This document shows positions 33,863 to 43,359 of a DNA stretch of 64,000 nt, piece after piece (within the stretch, counting starts at the first letter, position 1; the number at the start of each line of letters is the position of its first letter). Source of the stretch: Streptomyces kanamyceticus (GTDB taxonomy: Bacteria > Actinomycetota > Actinomycetes > Streptomycetales > Streptomycetaceae); assembly GCF_008704495.1 (NCBI RefSeq), contig NZ_CP023699.1, positions 9,176,001-9,240,000 of the forward strand, written 5' to 3'. Under the pieces are notes generated by a model. It was not told the DNA's origin. It saw only the letters and a list, made by a program, of their open reading frames with translations, and searched no databases. The translations under genes and the position numbers were made by a program.

Positions 33863-36726
33863 CGCGCGCCCCCTCGCAGCTCGACCAGATCGGACAGTTC
33901 GGAGTCGGTCAGTTCGGTGAGCCCCGCTTCACCGGATCCGAGGACGGAGTCCGCCAACTCCCGCTTGCGCAGGAGCATGTCGGCGATGCGGTCCTCGATG
34001 GTGCCCTCGGCGATCAGCCGGTGCACCTGCACAGGCCGCGTCTGACCGATGCGGTACGCGCGGTCGGTGGCCTGGGCCTCGACCGCCGGATTCCACCAGC
34101 GGTCGTAGTGCACGACGTGCTCGGCACGGGTCAGGTTCAACCCGGTCCCCGCCGCCTTCAACGACAGGAGGAAGACCGGGACCGCGCCTTCCTGGAAGCG
34201 CTCCACCATCGCCTCGCGCTCCGCTACGGGAGTGCCGCCGTGCAGGAACTGCGACGGGATGCCGCGTGCCGACAGATGCCGCTCGATGAGCCGGGCCATC
34301 TGGACGTACTGCGTGAAGACGAGTACGCACGCGTCCTCGGAGAGGATCGTGTCGAGCAGTTCGTCGAGCAGTTCCAGCTTCCCGGAGCGACCCGAAATCC
34401 TCGGCTCGTCCTCCTTGAGGTACTGCGCCGGGTGGTTGCAGATCTGCTTGAGGCCGGTGAGGAGCTTGACGATCAGCCCCCGCCGTTCGAAACCGTCCGC
34501 CCCGGAGATCTCCGCGAGCGTTTCCCGCACCACCGCTTCGTAGAGCCCTGCTTGCTCGGTGCTGAGCGATACCGCACGGTCGGTCTCCGTCTTCGGCGGA
34601 AGCTCAGGCGCGATGCCCGGATCGGACTTACGCCGCCGCAGTAGGAACGGGCGTACGAGCTGACCGAGCCGCTCGGCCGCGCCCGGGTCCGTCCCGCCCT
34701 CCACGGCCTGCGCATAACGGGTGCGGAAAGTGCCGAGCTTTCCGAGCAGCCCCGGCGTCGTCCAGTCGAGGATGGCCCACAGCTCGGAGAGGTTGTTCTC
34801 CACCGGAGTGCCGGTGAGCGCCACGCGCGCGCGTGCCCCGATGGTGCGCAGCTGCTTGGCCGTCGCGGAGTAAGGATTCTTGACGTGTTGCGCCTCGTCG
34901 GCGACGACCATGCCCCAAGGGGCCTGCCCGAGCGTCTCCGCGTCGAGCCGCATCGTCCCGTAGGTGGTGAGCACGAACTCGCCGTCGGCCAGGTCCTCAA
35001 GGCTGCGACGGGCACCGTGGAAGCGCCGTACGGCGGTGCCCGGTGCGAACTTCTCGATCTCGCGCTGCCAGTTGCCCATCAAGGACGTCGGGCAGACGAC
35101 CAGCGTGGGGCCCGCGGATTCCCTATCCAGCTGGCGGTGCAGGTGCAGCGAGATGAGGGTGATCGTCTTGCCGAGACCCATGTCGTCGGCGAGACAGCCG
35201 CCGAGGCCCAGCGAGGTCATGCGGGCCAGCCAGTTCAGGCCGCGCAGCTGGTAGTCGCGCAGCTGCGCGGCGAGCGCGGCGGGCTGCCCGACGGGATCCA
35301 TGCCCTCCGGGTCCGCCAGGCGCTCGCGAAGGGTGGCGAGCCAGCCGGTCGGCTGCACGTCGACGCGTTGGCCGCCGATCTCGGTGGTGCCGGTCAGAGC
35401 GGCACCGAGGGCGTCGATCGGGGTGACCTTGCGGTCGTGGCGCTCACGGGCGCGGCGCGCCTCGTCCGGGTCGATGAGCACCCACTGGTCCCGCAGGCGC
35501 ACCACGGGGCGGTTGGCCTCGGCGAGGCGGTCCAGCTCCTCGCGGGTCAGCTGCTGATCGCCCAGCGCGAACCGCCAGTTGAAGGCCAGCAGTGCGTCGG
35601 CCGAGAGGAACGACGGTGTGTCCGAGGACAGCTTCTGCGGCCCCTGGCCTTCGTCGTCCGGCGGGCCGATGACCGCGCGCGCCGTCAGGTTGCGCGTCAA
35701 CTCCCTGGGCCAGTGCACGTCGACGCCCGCGACCGAGAGCATCCGCGCACCTTCCCCGAGGAGGTCGGTCACCTCTTCGTCGGCGAGTTCGATGGCGTCG
35801 GGCACGGTGGCGGCGAGCAGCGGGGCCAGCGGCGGCCACGCGCGCGTGGCGCGACGCAGCGCGAGCAGGGCGTCCATCCGCGCGCGCGACCCGAACGCCT
35901 GCGCCGACGTACCGGATCCGGCCCACACCTCGGCGGCGTCCGCGACGAGCGAGGGGTCGCTGACACTGTGCAGTTGCAGTACGGCACGGAACGGCAGCCG
36001 GGTACCGCCTTCGGTCTCCGAAATGAGGCCGGGGATCTCCACCCGCAGGGAGATCCGCACGCCTGCGTCGTGACCGGCGGCCACGTCCAGGGCCCAGGCG
36101 CGCTGTTCGGGAACATGCTGCGGTTCCGCCACGGTGAAGGCGGGCCCGCCCGTGGCCATCGCGGCGGCGGGGGAGCGCGGCAGCGTATCGGCCACGGCGT
36201 CGAGGAACTGGCGCAGCAGGCGCTCCGGTTCGGGCAGCCGCGGTGGCACGGTGTGGTCCAGGGGGTGCGCGTGTGCGGCGGGCGGCATCGCGGCAGCGAG
36301 GTCGCGCAGCCGCCGCACGTCATCGGCTCCCAGCGGGCCGGTACGCCAGGCGTCGTGATCGCTGCTGGTGAGCCCGGGCAGGAGCAGGCCCCTCGCCGCC
36401 AGCTGCAGGGCGAGCACGCCCGCGGTGCCCCAGAAGGCGGCCGTGGGGTGCGTGCCCGAGGCGGCACGCGCGCGTGTGAGGACGGGCAGCGCTACGCGCA
36501 CCGGGAGGAGCAGTGCCATCACGTCGGCGAGCTCGACGCCGTCGTCGCCCGGTACGGCGACGGTCAGTTCCTCGAGAGTCCCCGCGGTGATCGAGGGGAG
36601 CTCAGTGCCATCGGGTTGCCAGAAGGCCACGCGCCCGCCGCGTGCCGGATCGCCCGGCACGAACAGCACGGAGCAGTGGGACAGTTCGGAGATCTCGGAG
36701 GGGGATACGGCAGGGAGTCCGTGCAC
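33859..36726 (-). CDS. SNF2-family DNA translocase
   Basis: The 955-residue protein has an N-terminal domain of about 430 residues specific to bacterial SNF2 proteins, then a two-lobed motor. Motif I is DDMGLGKT, motif II VADEAQH, motif III ALTGTPVENN; the second lobe has VFTQYVQMARLI, SLKAAGTGLNL and the arginine-finger motif ATDRAYRIGQ. It should use ATP to move along double-stranded DNA and shift bound proteins. The start is GTG 36726. It is the first gene of a two-gene unit with the SWIM protein. Transcription repair, remodelling or defence are all possible roles. Confidence 0.93.
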   Translation of the reverse strand: MHGLPAVSPSEISELSHCSVLFVPGDPARGGRVAFWQPDGTELPSITAGTLEELTVAVPGDDGVELADVMALLLPVRVALPVLTRARAASGTHPTAAFWGTAGVLALQLAARGLLLPGLTSSDHDAWRTGPLGADDVRRLRDLAAAMPPAAHAHPLDHTVPPRLPEPERLLRQFLDAVADTLPRSPAAAMATGGPAFTVAEPQHVPEQRAWALDVAAGHDAGVRISLRVEIPGLISETEGGTRLPFRAVLQLHSVSDPSLVADAAEVWAGSGTSAQAFGSRARMDALLALRRATRAWPPLAPLLAATVPDAIELADEEVTDLLGEGARMLSVAGVDVHWPRELTRNLTARAVIGPPDDEGQGPQKLSSDTPSFLSADALLAFNWRFALGDQQLTREELDRLAEANRPVVRLRDQWVLIDPDEARRARERHDRKVTPIDALGAALTGTTEIGGQRVDVQPTGWLATLRERLADPEGMDPVGQPAALAAQLRDYQLRGLNWLARMTSLGLGGCLADDMGLGKTITLISLHLHRQLDRESAGPTLVVCPTSLMGNWQREIEKFAPGTAVRRFHGARRSLEDLADGEFVLTTYGTMRLDAETLGQAPWGMVVADEAQHVKNPYSATAKQLRTIGARARVALTGTPVENNLSELWAILDWTTPGLLGKLGTFRTRYAQAVEGGTDPGAAERLGQLVRPFLLRRRKSDPGIAPELPPKTETDRAVSLSTEQAGLYEAVVRETLAEISGADGFERRGLIVKLLTGLKQICNHPAQYLKEDEPRISGRSGKLELLDELLDTILSEDACVLVFTQYVQMARLIERHLSARGIPSQFLHGGTPVAEREAMVERFQEGAVPVFLLSLKAAGTGLNLTRAEHVVHYDRWWNPAVEAQATDRAYRIGQTRPVQVHRLIAEGTIEDRIADMLLRKRELADSVLGSGEAGLTELTDSELSDLVELRGGAR

Positions 36727-36974
36727 AGCGATGGCGCATTCCTCAAGTTTGACTACTGGAGCTGGAGCGGCCGAGGGTACAACACATTCACGTCTTCACG
36801 GGGGGTGCGTAGTGGTGATACGCGTCACTCCGTGTCGCGGGGGTGTAGCCAGCCCCCCTGTCGGGCGGTGCTTTCCCCCGCCTTGACACGGGGGGTGGCG
36901 CCATGGTCGCCGAAGGTCACTGATCCGTACATTTTTACAGGTCAGCCCGTTGTTACGGAGACCGGAGACCCAGC
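36727..36974. promoter_or_regulatory. Divergent promoter region of SNF2 and desaturase genes
   Basis: The region holds GTGA-tacgcg-TCAC (36815-36828), a CCCCCG/CGGGGG hairpin (36875-36894) and an unusually AT-rich TACATTTTTACA (36928-36939) about 35 bases before the desaturase start. These are candidate operator, leader structure and -10 region; none can be assigned a factor. Confidence 0.4.
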
Positions 36975-38027
36975 ATGCCCCAGGCCGCCGCAGTCGCGGA
37001 ACGCTCCCCTGTCAGTACTGGCAGGCAGCACGCCGGAAGTGATTTCGCGCCCCTTCTGCGCACGGTCAAGGAGCAGGGCCTCCTGGACCGCCGCATCGAC
37101 TGGTACACGCGCACCGTCGCGATCAACGCCCTGGCGCTGGCGGCGGTGGGTGTCGGCATGTTCCTCCTGGGAACGTCCTGGTGGGTACTGCTGCTCGCTC
37201 CCGTACTCTCCGTCCTGTGCGCCCGCACGGCCTTCATCGGCCACGATGCGGGCCACTCACAGATATCCGGCAATCGCACTGCCGGCCGCGTCATGGGGCT
37301 CATACACGGCAATCTCTTGCTCGGGATGAGCTCGGCCTGGTGGAACGACAAGCACAACCGACACCACGCCAACCCCAACCACATCGACAAGGACCCCGAC
37401 GTCGCCGCCGATGTCCTGGTGTGGACCAGCAAGCAGGCCAAGGTTCGCGTGGGATTCCGGCGCTGGCTCACCCGTAACCAGGCTTGGCTCTTCTTCCCTC
37501 TGACGCTGCTCCAGGGCGTCGCCATGAAGGTCTACGGATTCCAGGATCTGCGTAGGCAGGCCCCGCGTGAACGCGTCGTGGAAGGGGCCCTCCTGGTGGC
37601 CCACCTCGTCGGCTATGTGACGCTGCTGCTCACCGCCATGCCCCTCGGCCACGCCATCGCCTTCGCCGCCATCCACCAGGCGCTGTTCGGCCTGCACCTC
37701 GGACTCGCCTTCGCGCCCAACCACAAGGGCATGGAGATGCCCGATCCGGACGGGGAGCGCTGGGGGCACCTGCGCCGTCAGGTCCTCACCTCGCGCAACA
37801 TCCGCGGCAGCCTGGCGACCGACTGGTTCCTGGGCGGGCTCAACTATCAGATCGAGCACCACCTGTTCCCGAGCATGCCCCGCCCTCACCTGCGGCTCGC
37901 CCAACCTCTCGTACGTGCCCACTGCGCCTCATTGGGCATGTCCTACACCGAGGCGGGATTCGTCGACTCCTACCGTCAGGTTCTGCGGCACATGTACGAG
38001 GTCGGGGAGCCTCTCCGCGTCGAGTAG
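36975..38027 (+). CDS. Membrane fatty acid desaturase
   Basis: The 350-residue integral membrane protein has the three histidine boxes of di-iron desaturases: HDAGH (90-94), HNRHH (127-131) and QIEHH (about 291-295). Hydrophobic segments flank them (AINALALAAVGVGMFLLG; WWVLLLAPVLSVL; LLVAHLVGYVTLLLTAM). The QxxHH third box is that of front-end or delta-6-like acyl desaturases, but without a fused cytochrome b5. It would introduce a double bond into membrane acyl chains, helping fluidity in the cold. No ferredoxin partner is adjacent. Confidence 0.9.
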   Translation: MPQAAAVAERSPVSTGRQHAGSDFAPLLRTVKEQGLLDRRIDWYTRTVAINALALAAVGVGMFLLGTSWWVLLLAPVLSVLCARTAFIGHDAGHSQISGNRTAGRVMGLIHGNLLLGMSSAWWNDKHNRHHANPNHIDKDPDVAADVLVWTSKQAKVRVGFRRWLTRNQAWLFFPLTLLQGVAMKVYGFQDLRRQAPRERVVEGALLVAHLVGYVTLLLTAMPLGHAIAFAAIHQALFGLHLGLAFAPNHKGMEMPDPDGERWGHLRRQVLTSRNIRGSLATDWFLGGLNYQIEHHLFPSMPRPHLRLAQPLVRAHCASLGMSYTEAGFVDSYRQVLRHMYEVGEPLRVE

Positions 38028-38184
38028 AGCGGGAGGTGCCCGACTGTCGACGAGGGTGGAGCGGCACGGGAACCAGTAGGGGTCACGACTCAGGGGTCTC
38101 TCAGGGGCGGGGTCCGGAACTGTGCGGCGCTCGATCACGTTTTCCAGGCAGAGAGCGGCAAGAGCCGCGAAGGAGGCGACACAC

Positions 38185-38367
38185 ATGTCGAAGAACGCGA
38201 AGGTCGCGGCAGGAGGTGTGGCGGCCGGGATCATTCTGCTGATCTGGCTGCCGTGGTGGGCCGCACTCCTGATCGTGCTCGGGGTCCCGGCGGCGGCCTA
38301 TCTGACGCTGGACCCGGGCCAGCGGCGCAGGCTGCGCCGAGTCACACGCAAGGAAATAGGTCACTGA
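38185..38367 (+). CDS. Small membrane protein (60 residues)
   Basis: The protein starts MSKNAKVAAGG and contains two closely spaced hydrophobic stretches (VAAGIILLIWLPWWAALLIVLG) that may form one or two membrane helices. The C-terminus is strongly basic (RRRLRRVTRKE) and should lie in the cytoplasm. GGAGG ends 8 bases before the ATG, a near-ideal site, which supports a real gene. I do not recognise a function. Its neighbours on the same strand are the desaturase and the solenoid protein. Confidence 0.72.
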   Translation: MSKNAKVAAGGVAAGIILLIWLPWWAALLIVLGVPAAAYLTLDPGQRRRLRRVTRKEIGH

Positions 38368-38480
38368 GGCGTTCGGTGACGCAAGGATCTCCGTCCGCTC
38401 GCGGGCCCGCCCACGGCGGTTCCGCGAGCCGATCGGAAAATGCGTTGCGACACCGGCCCCTCGCCCGTGACCATGACGCC

Positions 38481-38525
38481 ATGACTTTCCGAAAGGAGGC
38501 CCAGCGATCCCTCGGTGATCGCTGA
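38481..38525 (+). CDS. Possible 14-codon leader peptide
   Basis: ATG 38481 opens a 14-codon frame (MTFRKEAQRSLGDR) whose TGA shares a base with the ATG of the large solenoid gene (TGATG). The good ribosome site AAAGGAGG lies within this frame, too far (about 25 bases) from the solenoid ATG to serve it directly. Reinitiation after the leader could therefore drive the long gene. The leader start itself has no strong site, so this is a hypothesis. Confidence 0.4.
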   Translation: MTFRKEAQRSLGDR

Positions 38526-41500
38526 TGGCCGGACACGAAGCGTCCCAGACGCCGTCCTCAACGCCCCAGTCCATGCCCACGCCCGCGCCGCTGACGTCGG
38601 CGTGGCTGAAGGCCCACTTCGATCCCCTGCCCTTCCCGGCACGGATGAGCGCACTCGCCCGCTACGGCCGCACCCTCACGCCAGCGGCGTACACCACTCT
38701 CCACCGCGTCCTGGATGCCGGCGAAGCGGACGAACGGCACACCGCCCTCTTCCTGGCCGTCGCCCGACGCGACCTCCCCACCATCGCCGCGGCGCTGTCC
38801 GACCCGCTCCTGCGCCGCCGAGCCCTCTCGGCCGCCATCAGGCTCCCGATTCCGGCACAAGCACTGGAAAAGCTCGCGTTGAGCGAGACCCGGGCGACAC
38901 GTCGAGAGACATACCGAGTCCTGCGGCTCAGCGGTCGCAGCGCACTCGCCGGACGCCTGCTGCCCGAGGTGTACGAGCGCTACGGCAGCTCCGACGCGTC
39001 ACTGCTTCTGCCCGCGTGTTCACCGGCGACCGCCGCCGACTGGATCGACCGACTCGACCCGTCTCCGGGTGTGCTCAACGCCCTGGCCCGAACGGCCCCG
39101 CTGGCCGTGGCGAAACTGCTGGTCTCCCGCAACAGGAGCCAGCAACGGAACGCCCGATACTCCTTCGTACGGCAACACCGAGCCGTGGCGAGCCTCGCGG
39201 CGGAGCGTGACCCGGAAGCCGGGCTCGTCCTCCTTGAACGCGCCCGCGCTCTGCTCACCGCCCGAGCTGCCCGCTCGCTGCTTCGCCACCCGGACCGCGT
39301 CCTCGAGATCCTGCGGGCCGCAGCACCGGACGCGGACGACTCGCTCCCCGAGCTCGCTCTGCCCGCCGGACCTCTGCCGCCTTCGGTGCGCCGCGCCGTT
39401 CGTGAACTGAGCCTCGCGGACCGGCAGGACCTGGCGCGCCTCTGCCCGGCGGAACGGCCCCGGGCACGCTTCCCGGAGCGCCGAGAAGTAGCACCGGACG
39501 GGCTGTTGATGCTGGTCCCGGCGCCGGAACGCCGACGCTTGGCGGAGGAGCGCGCGGAACGGTCGAACTCCGTACGGAGTCTGCCTGTGACCACCCTGGC
39601 GGCGCTCGAACCCGCGGACAGGGCGGAGCTCGTCCTGCCCTGGGTGGAGCGATGGTCAGGCCGGGGACGGACGGTGAGCCACCTCGCCGTTGCTCTTCCA
39701 CTCGCCTCGGGTGAACCGCTGCTGCGCGAGATCGCGGAGCGACACCGCATCCACCAGCGCCTGATGGGCTGGCCCTCGCTGCTGGCCTGTGCGGAACTGG
39801 AAGGTGATGCCGTCGAGTTCGCGCGCGTCGCCGTCGACTGCGAGCGGGCCTGGCACGACCAAGAAGAGGTGCGGTATCGCACCCTGCGCCAGCTCGGCGG
39901 CGCGCCGCTCCGTCTGCTGGCCGCGCTGCCCGAGCGTGTACTGCGCGACGCGACGCTGACCACCGTGCAGTCTGCGGACTCCAAGAGCCGCACGCTCGCC
40001 GCGGCCGAGGAACTGCTCCGACGCACAGCGGAGAACGCCGCGACACGCGCCGACTTCGAACGCGCCGCATACACGGTGGAACTGCTCTGCCAGGTCGTGG
40101 CCGATCCCCGGCGCCACGGCCCGGTCGTCACCCTGCACATGGACCAGAACGCGGCCCAGGCCGTCTGGGCGTTGCTCGCCCGGACGGCGACCACACGCCC
40201 CAGCACCGGTGTCCACCTCGCCGAACTGCTCGCACCACACCTCAGGGCCCTGCCGGAACTGGACGCCCTGGCGCGCGGCATCGCCCTGGGGCACGACGAT
40301 CCCCACCTGGCAGCCCGCGCGGCGCAGGCATGGGTGACACCGGCAACGCTGCGCGAGGCACGCTGCGCCGAACTGGTGGCTCTGGACGCCTCCTTCGCGG
40401 CGGTGCCCGTCGTCCTGGCCACCGTGGCCACCCGACGTACGGACTTGTTCGACACCGTCCTGGCCGCCGCGCAGGAGGGCTTGAGAGGCCGCGTACGACC
40501 CCGGGCCACAGCCTGGGTCCCGCAGCTGCCGCCCGGTGTCACGCAGCGCTGGTTGCCCGGACAGCGCATGCGCTGGAACGAGCACCACGCACGCGTGGCC
40601 GTCGACGAAGCGGTCCCGCTGCGCATCAGGACCGACGCGGCAGCGCGCCTGCGCGACCCGGCTCTGATCGAGGAACTGGCGGACGACGCGCCGCAGCCCG
40701 TCGCCGCTGCCGCGCTGGGCGCGCTGGGTGACCTCTTCGTACCCGGCGCGACCGACGTATCGCCCGGGAGCGCGCCTCTCCTGGACTTGCTGCTGTGGCA
40801 CGCCGCGACCGGCGGTGTCCGGGGCCGCGCCGCCATGGGAGCCGTCCGACGCCTTTTGGAGGCAGTGCCGGACCGTCGCGCCGTAGCCTTGCTCGCCCCG
40901 GTGGTCCGTGCGGTGGACACCCCGGTCGGAACTCGTAAGGAAGCGGCCCGCGGGCTCGCGGCACTCCCTGGTGCCGAGGCCCAGGAGGCACTGCTGGCGG
41001 CCTGGGACGCTCCGCGCCAGCACCGCGACGTACGGGCCGTCCTGGCCCAGGGCCTCCTCGCCGCGATCGACCGACCGGAGGTCGCTGAGCGTCTGGCGCG
41101 TTGCATGGGTGAACCCGCTCTGCGAGAGGCAGTGGTCCACGCGGGCCGAGGGCAGGTATGCCATTCCTTGGCCGTGCCCTACCGGAGTTTCCTGATGCGG
41201 CTGATCAGGGAGGGCGATGCGGACACCGTCAAAGACGCGTGCGAGGCGCTACTCGGGTGGCTCACAGCCGATGCGGAAGAGGCGATGTGTGCCATGGCCG
41301 AGATAGCCGTCGACAAGCACCGAACACGTCGTGAATGGGACGCGGCGCTGCGCCAGTTGGTGCGGCTCCCGTCCGGGCCCCACGCAAGAGGCGTCCTGAA
41401 GGGCGTCCTCCGACAACTGCGCGAGCGGGCGGGGGGAACGGACCCGCGCGAAAGAGCCGATGCGCTGCGCCGTCTCGTGGCGCTCTCCGAGATGGCGCGG

Positions 41501-41947
41501 GTCGGGCGAGGCACCACGGTGAACCTCCAGATCGCCGACGGCCTCGCCCGGACTCTGGAGAGCGCGGGGCTGCGTCGGCAGGCGGCGCTCCTGACATGGG
41601 AGACAGCACTCGTGGCCGCGGGGCTCGGGCGCTACGACGCGCAGCGGTGGCAGCGGCTGGTCGACCTGCTTGAGGAGCGCCCCGGGCGCCTGGCCGCCGC
41701 AGAGGGCGAGCGATACCTGGACGCGAGCAGGCCACCTACGCGGGAGGCCCTGCTCGGCGCGGCCCGCATGCTCCGGGAGCGAGGCACGCCGGGTCCAGGT
41801 GCCGTGGCCGTGGAACTGGTGCGTGCGGGTGGCAGGGACAGCTCGTGGGACGCGGTATGGCTCGACGAACTGGCGGCGCTGCGCGATCATCAGGATCACG
41901 ACACGGCCATGGCCGCGCTTCTCGTCGACCCCGAGACGGACTGCTGA
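38525..41947 (+). CDS. Giant HEAT-like alpha-solenoid protein, unknown function
   Basis: The 1140-residue soluble protein is almost wholly helical, rich in Leu, Ala and Arg, with repeating helix pairs such as DEAVPLRIRTDAAARLRDPALIEELADDAPQ broken by short loops. That pattern is typical of HEAT/ARM-like repeats (for example RTDAAARLRDPALIEELAD; GTRKEAARGLAALPGAEAQE). No catalytic motif, signal peptide or membrane segment is visible. Such scaffolds hold proteins or nucleic acid. The start overlaps a 14-codon leader frame. A hairpin follows its stop codon. I do not recognise a named family. Confidence 0.8.
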   Translation: MAGHEASQTPSSTPQSMPTPAPLTSAWLKAHFDPLPFPARMSALARYGRTLTPAAYTTLHRVLDAGEADERHTALFLAVARRDLPTIAAALSDPLLRRRALSAAIRLPIPAQALEKLALSETRATRRETYRVLRLSGRSALAGRLLPEVYERYGSSDASLLLPACSPATAADWIDRLDPSPGVLNALARTAPLAVAKLLVSRNRSQQRNARYSFVRQHRAVASLAAERDPEAGLVLLERARALLTARAARSLLRHPDRVLEILRAAAPDADDSLPELALPAGPLPPSVRRAVRELSLADRQDLARLCPAERPRARFPERREVAPDGLLMLVPAPERRRLAEERAERSNSVRSLPVTTLAALEPADRAELVLPWVERWSGRGRTVSHLAVALPLASGEPLLREIAERHRIHQRLMGWPSLLACAELEGDAVEFARVAVDCERAWHDQEEVRYRTLRQLGGAPLRLLAALPERVLRDATLTTVQSADSKSRTLAAAEELLRRTAENAATRADFERAAYTVELLCQVVADPRRHGPVVTLHMDQNAAQAVWALLARTATTRPSTGVHLAELLAPHLRALPELDALARGIALGHDDPHLAARAAQAWVTPATLREARCAELVALDASFAAVPVVLATVATRRTDLFDTVLAAAQEGLRGRVRPRATAWVPQLPPGVTQRWLPGQRMRWNEHHARVAVDEAVPLRIRTDAAARLRDPALIEELADDAPQPVAAAALGALGDLFVPGATDVSPGSAPLLDLLLWHAATGGVRGRAAMGAVRRLLEAVPDRRAVALLAPVVRAVDTPVGTRKEAARGLAALPGAEAQEALLAAWDAPRQHRDVRAVLAQGLLAAIDRPEVAERLARCMGEPALREAVVHAGRGQVCHSLAVPYRSFLMRLIREGDADTVKDACEALLGWLTADAEEAMCAMAEIAVDKHRTRREWDAALRQLVRLPSGPHARGVLKGVLRQLRERAGGTDPRERADALRRLVALSEMARVGRGTTVNLQIADGLARTLESAGLRRQAALLTWETALVAAGLGRYDAQRWQRLVDLLEERPGRLAAAEGERYLDASRPPTREALLGAARMLRERGTPGPGAVAVELVRAGGRDSSWDAVWLDELAALRDHQDHDTAMAALLVDPETDC

Positions 41948-41976
41948 CCGGGGCTACGAACAGCCGCACGCCCCGG
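41948..41976. terminator. Hairpin between convergent genes
   Basis: CCGGGGC (41948-41954) and GCCCCGG (41970-41976) form a 7-base stem with a 15-base loop immediately after the solenoid stop codon and before the convergent gene ending at 42002. Confidence 0.5.
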
Positions 41977-42001
41977 GCCGTGCACAGGCTTCCGCCTCTG
42001 C

Positions 42002-42835
42002 TCAAGCGGGACGGACTGCCATCTTGTCGAGCGCCTCCAGAAGCCCGGGAAGCTCCGGCCCCCGGCCGACCGGCAGGACCTCGCCCGGCTCCTCGTCGAG
42101 CAGCACGAACGCGATGTCGTCGGTCCTGGCCACCATGGACCAGCCAGGACCGTCGGCACGCAGGGTGCGCGTGTCACCCGAGGCGAACGACGACCGCACC
42201 CTGCCCAGCGGCGGGGGATGGGTCACATAGGCCCGCGCCTCCGCCAGCACGCGCTGTATGCCAGTGAGCGGTTCCGCTGCCGCGGCCGCGCCGTGGACAG
42301 CCCCCGGCGAGCCGTCCGTCGCGAAGTCGGCGTCGTCGATCTGCTCCCGCCACGTCGCCCACTGGAGCGCTATCTCGTCGGCGCCCAGGCGCCGTTGGGC
42401 CGGACCCCAAGTGTCGGACTGCGGCGGCGCCAGCGGCGCCCGGCCCGCGTCCGCGTCCTCGGACACCGGATCCGGATCGTGCGGAGCGGGCACCCCGGGG
42501 GCCGCGACCGCGACGGCCAGCGGCCAGCCCGGCAGCGCGGTGACCACCGTGCGTTCATCCGGCGAGAGGTCGTACTCCATGCCGCAGTCCCAGGAGGCGA
42601 TCGCCACGGCCACGAGCGACACGTCGTCCACGACGACCGTCCAGCGCGCGCCCTCGCCGTCCTGGCCGAGCACAAGACCGTAACCCGAGGCGAGCGGCGC
42701 GAGGCCGAGCCGCGCACACGCCTCGGGATAGTCGTCCCCGAGCACACTGGGGAACTTCGCGGGGGTCAGCAGCACCGCCGTGAGTACGTACAGCGCGTCG
42801 TCATCGGCGGCGACAGCGTCGTCCGTCCCGGCCAT
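42002..42835 (-). CDS. Conserved protein, unknown function
   Basis: The 277-residue soluble protein has no signal or recognised domain. Two alpha/beta parts (WTVVVDDVSLVAVAIASWDCG; GWSMVARTDDIAFVLLDEEPG) are separated by a Pro/Ala/Asp-rich linker (about 112-145). The two parts share a V-x-D-D pattern followed by a hydrophobic strand, hinting at an internal repeat. GGGGAGG lies a good distance before the ATG. Its stop faces the solenoid gene. I can offer no function. Confidence 0.72.
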   Translation of the reverse strand: MAGTDDAVAADDDALYVLTAVLLTPAKFPSVLGDDYPEACARLGLAPLASGYGLVLGQDGEGARWTVVVDDVSLVAVAIASWDCGMEYDLSPDERTVVTALPGWPLAVAVAAPGVPAPHDPDPVSEDADAGRAPLAPPQSDTWGPAQRRLGADEIALQWATWREQIDDADFATDGSPGAVHGAAAAAEPLTGIQRVLAEARAYVTHPPPLGRVRSSFASGDTRTLRADGPGWSMVARTDDIAFVLLDEEPGEVLPVGRGPELPGLLEALDKMAVRPA

Positions 42836-42963
42836 GCCAGCCTCCCCATCGCTTCATCCGTCGGCGCACCCTAACCACTCGCCCCGGAGATCGTCGAGGG
42901 GTCGATGACCAGGAAATTCGTCAACGCGGCCCCGTGTTCGACGTTGGTGCGGAGGACAGGGGC

Positions 42964-43269
42964 TCAGGTGCCCGGCAACCCGAGGAGCGTGCGTGCCACG
43001 TCACGCGGCGACTCGTCGCGCTCCCGGGCGAGCGCGATGACGGCGCGGCATGCGAGCTCGCTGACGCCGAACGACAGAGCCTCGGGAGACACCCATTCCG
43101 TGGCCTCGTCCATCGTGTCCCGGTCGTCTTCGGCGCTGGCCGCCACGTAGACGGCGGCCGCTTCGAACAGGTTGTGCGTGCGCTTGTTCTCGGTACGCAC
43201 GGGCTTGCTGGTGTCTGCCGGTCCGTCCTTGTTCCAGAACCTGCGGAGCTTGTCGAACATGTGGGCCAT
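42964..43269 (-). CDS. Small acidic conserved protein, unknown function
   Basis: The 101-residue protein has a basic start (MAHMFDKLRRFW) followed by helices rich in Ala and Glu (LFEAAAVYVAASAEDD; VSELACRAVIALARERDESPRDVARTLLG). It is entirely helical by pattern, without membrane segment or catalytic motif. ATG 43260 is an alternative start. It is divergent from the MpaB-like gene at 43360. I do not recognise the family. Confidence 0.65.
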   Translation of the reverse strand: MAHMFDKLRRFWNKDGPADTSKPVRTENKRTHNLFEAAAVYVAASAEDDRDTMDEATEWVSPEALSFGVSELACRAVIALARERDESPRDVARTLLGLPGT

Positions 43270-43359
43270 CTTCCCCCGAAGCGGCTTGCACCGCTGATCC
43301 CTTGTCTGTCGTTCCCCAACGTAGAGTTAGAGCTCCGGTGACAGAAGGGGGACCGCGCG

